NCBI RefSeq assembly: GCF_000003605.2
Contig: NW_003151754.1
Coordinates: 157,061 to 174,269 of the forward strand
Reading direction: 5' to 3'
Origin: Saccoglossus kowalevskii
Taxonomy: Eukaryota; Hemichordata; Enteropneusta; Harrimaniidae
Length of the DNA: 17,209 nt
The notes under the pieces are model-generated. The model was not told the origin of the DNA and ran no database searches. It saw nothing but the letters and a program-made list of their open reading frames with translations. The position numbers were made by a program, and so were the translations under genes. Positions 14,846-17,209 of this stretch are shown one piece after another. Numbering within the stretch: position 1 is the first letter of the stretch; each line of letters opens with the position of its first letter.

Positions 14846-15699
14846 TTATACATGTAATACTAACAAAATGGCCGCCATTCACGAACATACAACCAACATT
14901 TTCTAGAAAAATAGGCAGGTGAAGATGTTCACTGTTTTCGGTAATACTTTTTTTTCAAAATTAAACGTTTTCGTTGAACACGACAAATCTATTTTATAAA
15001 TAAAATAAAGTTGCCGTAGACTGAGTTTAAACGCCTTTTTTCACTTACAAAATAATAATTTATGCTTAGAAACATAAAAATTAATTAATAATAACATTAA
15101 TAATAGTTATGTACCAATGGATAATTTTAGGCTGAAAATAGCAGCCATTTCACAGGCACTTTAAAAAAATTAAACAAGGTGACTAAAATCAATACAACTA
15201 CTTGTATATTGCCTTCTTAAGAAAAGAATAGCATCAGGGAAAAGCAAAAAGTAACATTCGTTTTGTTTCATTACATGTGATGAAAAATCATTTTCGTTAC
15301 TTTTATCTTCAAAATATGTTGTTTTCCCATCACAAAAAATCCATTTGTTGTTGTTTTAAGATTGACTGAATAACATATCAAAAAACTTAAAAACTAGCGA
15401 GTAATTTGGAATCTGTACAAGCTGAAACAGTTTAGTGAAATCTATTTTTTGTGTCGAATTACATTATTCTCAGAAATAAAACTATTAACAACTCTAACAA
15501 TCCGTTTATGTCATTCATAAACAGAGTAATTCGTCGCTGATATTATTCCACACATTGTATAGATTCTTAAGTTACATGGTGTGCTAGAATATCTACCGAG
15601 TTCAATTGGTAGTTATTGAGTAGAAATTCTTAATTTAGTATATGCGTTTTTATGTTTTAGGTTAGTAATCAGAGGTATGTTATCTAATTTTCCCGTAAC
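14846..15699. other. AT-rich intergenic stretch upstream of the putative eIF1A gene
   Basis: I see no gene. ATGGCCGCCAT at 14868-14878 is a small inverted repeat that resembles a YY1-type site (AAAATGGC/GCCGCCAT), about 1 kb upstream of the eIF1A-like start; it may be coincidental. Confidence 0.6.
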
Positions 15700-15884
15700 A
15701 ATTTGTTGAATTCAAATTGCGCCCTCGCCGATGACCAGTCGGTGGATGTTTGTTTGTTGTGTGGTATCTCCAATTCAGCGCACTGGTCTTTGCGCAGCAC
15801 ACGTTTGAGAGAGTTCTTAGTAATCTAAGCTTTGATTTCATCAGTAGAAAAACTCATTTATTTCAACCACTATCCAGACAAATC
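15700..15884 (+). promoter_or_regulatory. probable promoter and 5' UTR of the eIF1A-like gene
   Basis: Base composition changes here from AT-rich to mixed with several CpGs (GCGCCCTCGCCGATGACC and TTTGCGCAGCACACG), as expected near a housekeeping promoter. No TATA box is clear and I cannot place the transcription start. The 5' UTR would run into the ATG at 15885. Confidence 0.35.
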
Positions 15885-15900
15885 ATGCCGAAGAATAAAG
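15885..15900 (+). CDS. first coding exon of eukaryotic translation initiation factor 1A (eIF1A), partial gene
   Basis: ATGCCGAAGAATAAAG encodes MPKNK plus the first base of Gly, followed at once by a GTAGGA donor. eIF1A proteins of animals, plants and fungi begin MPKNKG, and as I recall the human EIF1AX first coding exon also ends after base 16 of the coding sequence, in the same phase. The start has A at -3. eIF1A binds the 40S subunit and, with eIF1, promotes scanning and start-codon selection. The remaining exons are not in the window; I looked for the following Gly/Lys/Arg-rich exon to 17209 without success. Evidence is only 16 bases, so the call is moderate. Confidence 0.55.
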
Positions 15901-16626
15901 GTAGGACACTTCTTGATATGTGCTGCCCACGACTGTCATGGGAATCGTCTACAATTATTTTACAGTAACCGTTTGGGTCGTCGCTGTGATGGGTGAAAAT
16001 TTCCCCTTCTCTCTTAAAATTCCATATTGTTTGCAAATCTTTGTTTCCGGTATTTCTAAACAACGCATTTCTCGAATTATTAGATTAAAATGTTTACATG
16101 TCAGTATTATAACGGAATGTCAGAAAAAGCGCCTCTTTAGACACTCAGTATATGGATTATCGAGCGTTCTCTGTTGTCCAAGTTAGTTTTCTATCATGTA
16201 ATTATTTTCACCGGAAAGAAAATCGAGTTGAAGGTCATTCATTTGACACTTCTGTTGTTATGATATTCTTAGACGTCTACGTCATTCTATATCTGTTATT
16301 TTTATGACCATATAGAAATTTCATCTGATCTTATTAAATGAGTATTGAAGGCGTATTCACATTCTGAGTCACTGTATTTTCACCGACCGAATCACAGATT
16401 TCTGTAATTGTGTCGTCGTTGTTTTTTTTCGCAAAATCGATTGTGAAATGTTGATTGCGAAACCAATGAAATATTGAAAAACATGATGTTCAATTGCTTT
16501 AATTTCTCGAAAAGCGTCATTTTCCATATAATCCAAGAATTTTCAATAAGGTCCAATAAGACAAAAGGTCACATTGTTATTCAGGTAAATTTTCTATTTG
16601 ATTCCCATAATTGTAAGAGTTCCTTA

Positions 16627-16690
16627 GGGCCCTTTCATCCACAACTCCAATCCTAACCCTGCCCATCTATATACTGTACAACAGTTTATT
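16627..16690. repeat. fragment related to the terminal foldback elements
   Basis: AATCCTAACCCTGCCCATCT and the following TGTAC resemble the left arm of the element at 17081-17209 (TTCCTAACCCTACC, CCCATTTATTTGTACATG). No matching right arm follows, so it is a partial copy. Confidence 0.5.
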
Positions 16691-16901
16691 TTCACTGGCA
16701 TTTAACTTCACTACTTTGACATTTTGAGCATATTCACTGAGTTTTTGAATTTGCCATGGAAACAGTGAGTTCTTTTGTTATTTTCCATGTTTATGTAGAT
16801 TTAATTTTACTTGTTTACGCAAACAGCGAAATTAAAACCCATTGAATAATTAATGCAGTAGTTATCTTGCAAGACATATTGTATGGAAAGAATTCCTTCA
16901 G

Positions 16902-17053
16902 GCCCCCTCACCGCCGAACCCAAACAATCCTGCCCAATGTAATTTTATATGCCCTTCCAAATAACTATAAGTGACACCTGAAGAAGGGTATATACAATTG
17001 AAATGGGGGAGAAGCACTGGAGGAGCATGGTTAGTTATGGGGGGGGGGGGGGG
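16902..17053. mobile_element. foldback element, diverged copy
   Basis: The left arm (CCCCCTCACC, CCCAATGTAATTTTATATGC, CCTTCC) is roughly complementary to the right arm (GAAGGGTATATACAATTGAA, ATGGGGG, ending in a run of 15 G at 17039-17053). The inner 25 bases of the arms pair well and the outer parts poorly. The right arm also aligns directly with that of the next element. Confidence 0.55.
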
Positions 17054-17080
17054 CAAGGAACTCTGAAAGAGTTTCTTTTG

Positions 17081-17209
17081 TACCCCCCATTCCTAACCCT
17101 ACCTCTACCCATTTATTTGTACATGCCCCTCCTAAGGACATCTATAATTATCTGGAGGGGTATATACAAATGAATTGGGTAACTGGGAGTGAGTGTTAGG
17201 GATGGGGGT
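17081..17209. mobile_element. foldback element with arms of about 55 bp, reaches the window end
   Basis: The left arm begins ACCCCCCATTCCTAACCC and ends TTGTACATGCCCCTCC. The reverse complement of the right arm begins ACCCCCATCCCTAACACT and ends TTGTATATACCCCTCC, so the arms match closely apart from a few bases and small indels. A loop of about 20 bases (near 17133-17153) separates them. The last base of the window coincides with the likely right end, so target duplications cannot be checked. Confidence 0.7.

Larger units (their letters stand above)
15901..17209 (+). other. putative eIF1A intron 1 (incomplete) or intergenic DNA
   Basis: From the donor at 15901 to the window end I see no exon. 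It is AT-rich to about 16620; after that it holds foldback-type repeats with C-rich and G-rich arms, listed separately. Confidence 0.45.

Noticed and set aside
17091-17100. CCTAACCCTACC as interstitial telomere repeat
   Set aside because: Only one or two irregular copies occur, and they lie within an arm of the foldback element.

Overview
The window looks like nuclear DNA from an AT-rich, intron-containing animal genome, most plausibly a marine invertebrate. Protein-coding sequence is split by GT-AG (and one GC-AG) introns, the tRNA genes carry internal Pol III promoters, and the non-coding DNA is crowded with hairpin-type miniature transposons, minisatellites and old duplications. I cannot name the phylum from this sequence alone. 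There is no operon structure, Shine-Dalgarno site or CRISPR array.

Layout. Positions 1-1722 are AT-rich non-coding DNA upstream of the first gene. Positions 1723-9886 hold one complete four-exon + strand gene for a secreted or membrane-anchored ENPP-family phosphodiesterase, closest to ENPP7 (alkaline sphingomyelinase). The exons 1723-1957, 4405-4598, 8509-9057 and 9590-9886 join in phase to 424 codons, and all seven catalytic and metal-binding residues are present. Intron 1 starts with GC rather than GT. Introns 1 and 2 hold three short inverted-repeat elements, each bounded by TTAA in the manner of piggyBac-type MITEs, and intron 2 holds two minisatellites sharing a 13-base core. Intron 2 also carries an antisense tRNA-Gly(GCC) gene.

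Positions 9887-15700 are intergenic. They contain a poly(A) signal for the ENPP gene, a roughly 0.5 kb direct repeat at 10280-11632, a 21-base tRNA-Gly relic, and two more tRNA-Gly(GCC) genes on the - strand. The three tRNA genes are identical over 71 bases. Their flanks are recognisably homologous but much diverged, so they are copies of one ancient cassette spread over an intron and the next intergenic region.

At 15885-15900 there is a 16-base candidate first coding exon (MPKNK plus the first base of a Gly codon, followed by a GT donor), which matches the start and first-exon phase of eukaryotic translation initiation factor eIF1A. The rest of that gene would lie beyond the window. The last 600 bases hold two related foldback elements.

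The ENPP ectoenzyme and the putative eIF1A are not functionally linked; they are simply neighbours in the same orientation. The tRNA genes are transcribed separately by Pol III from the opposite strand.
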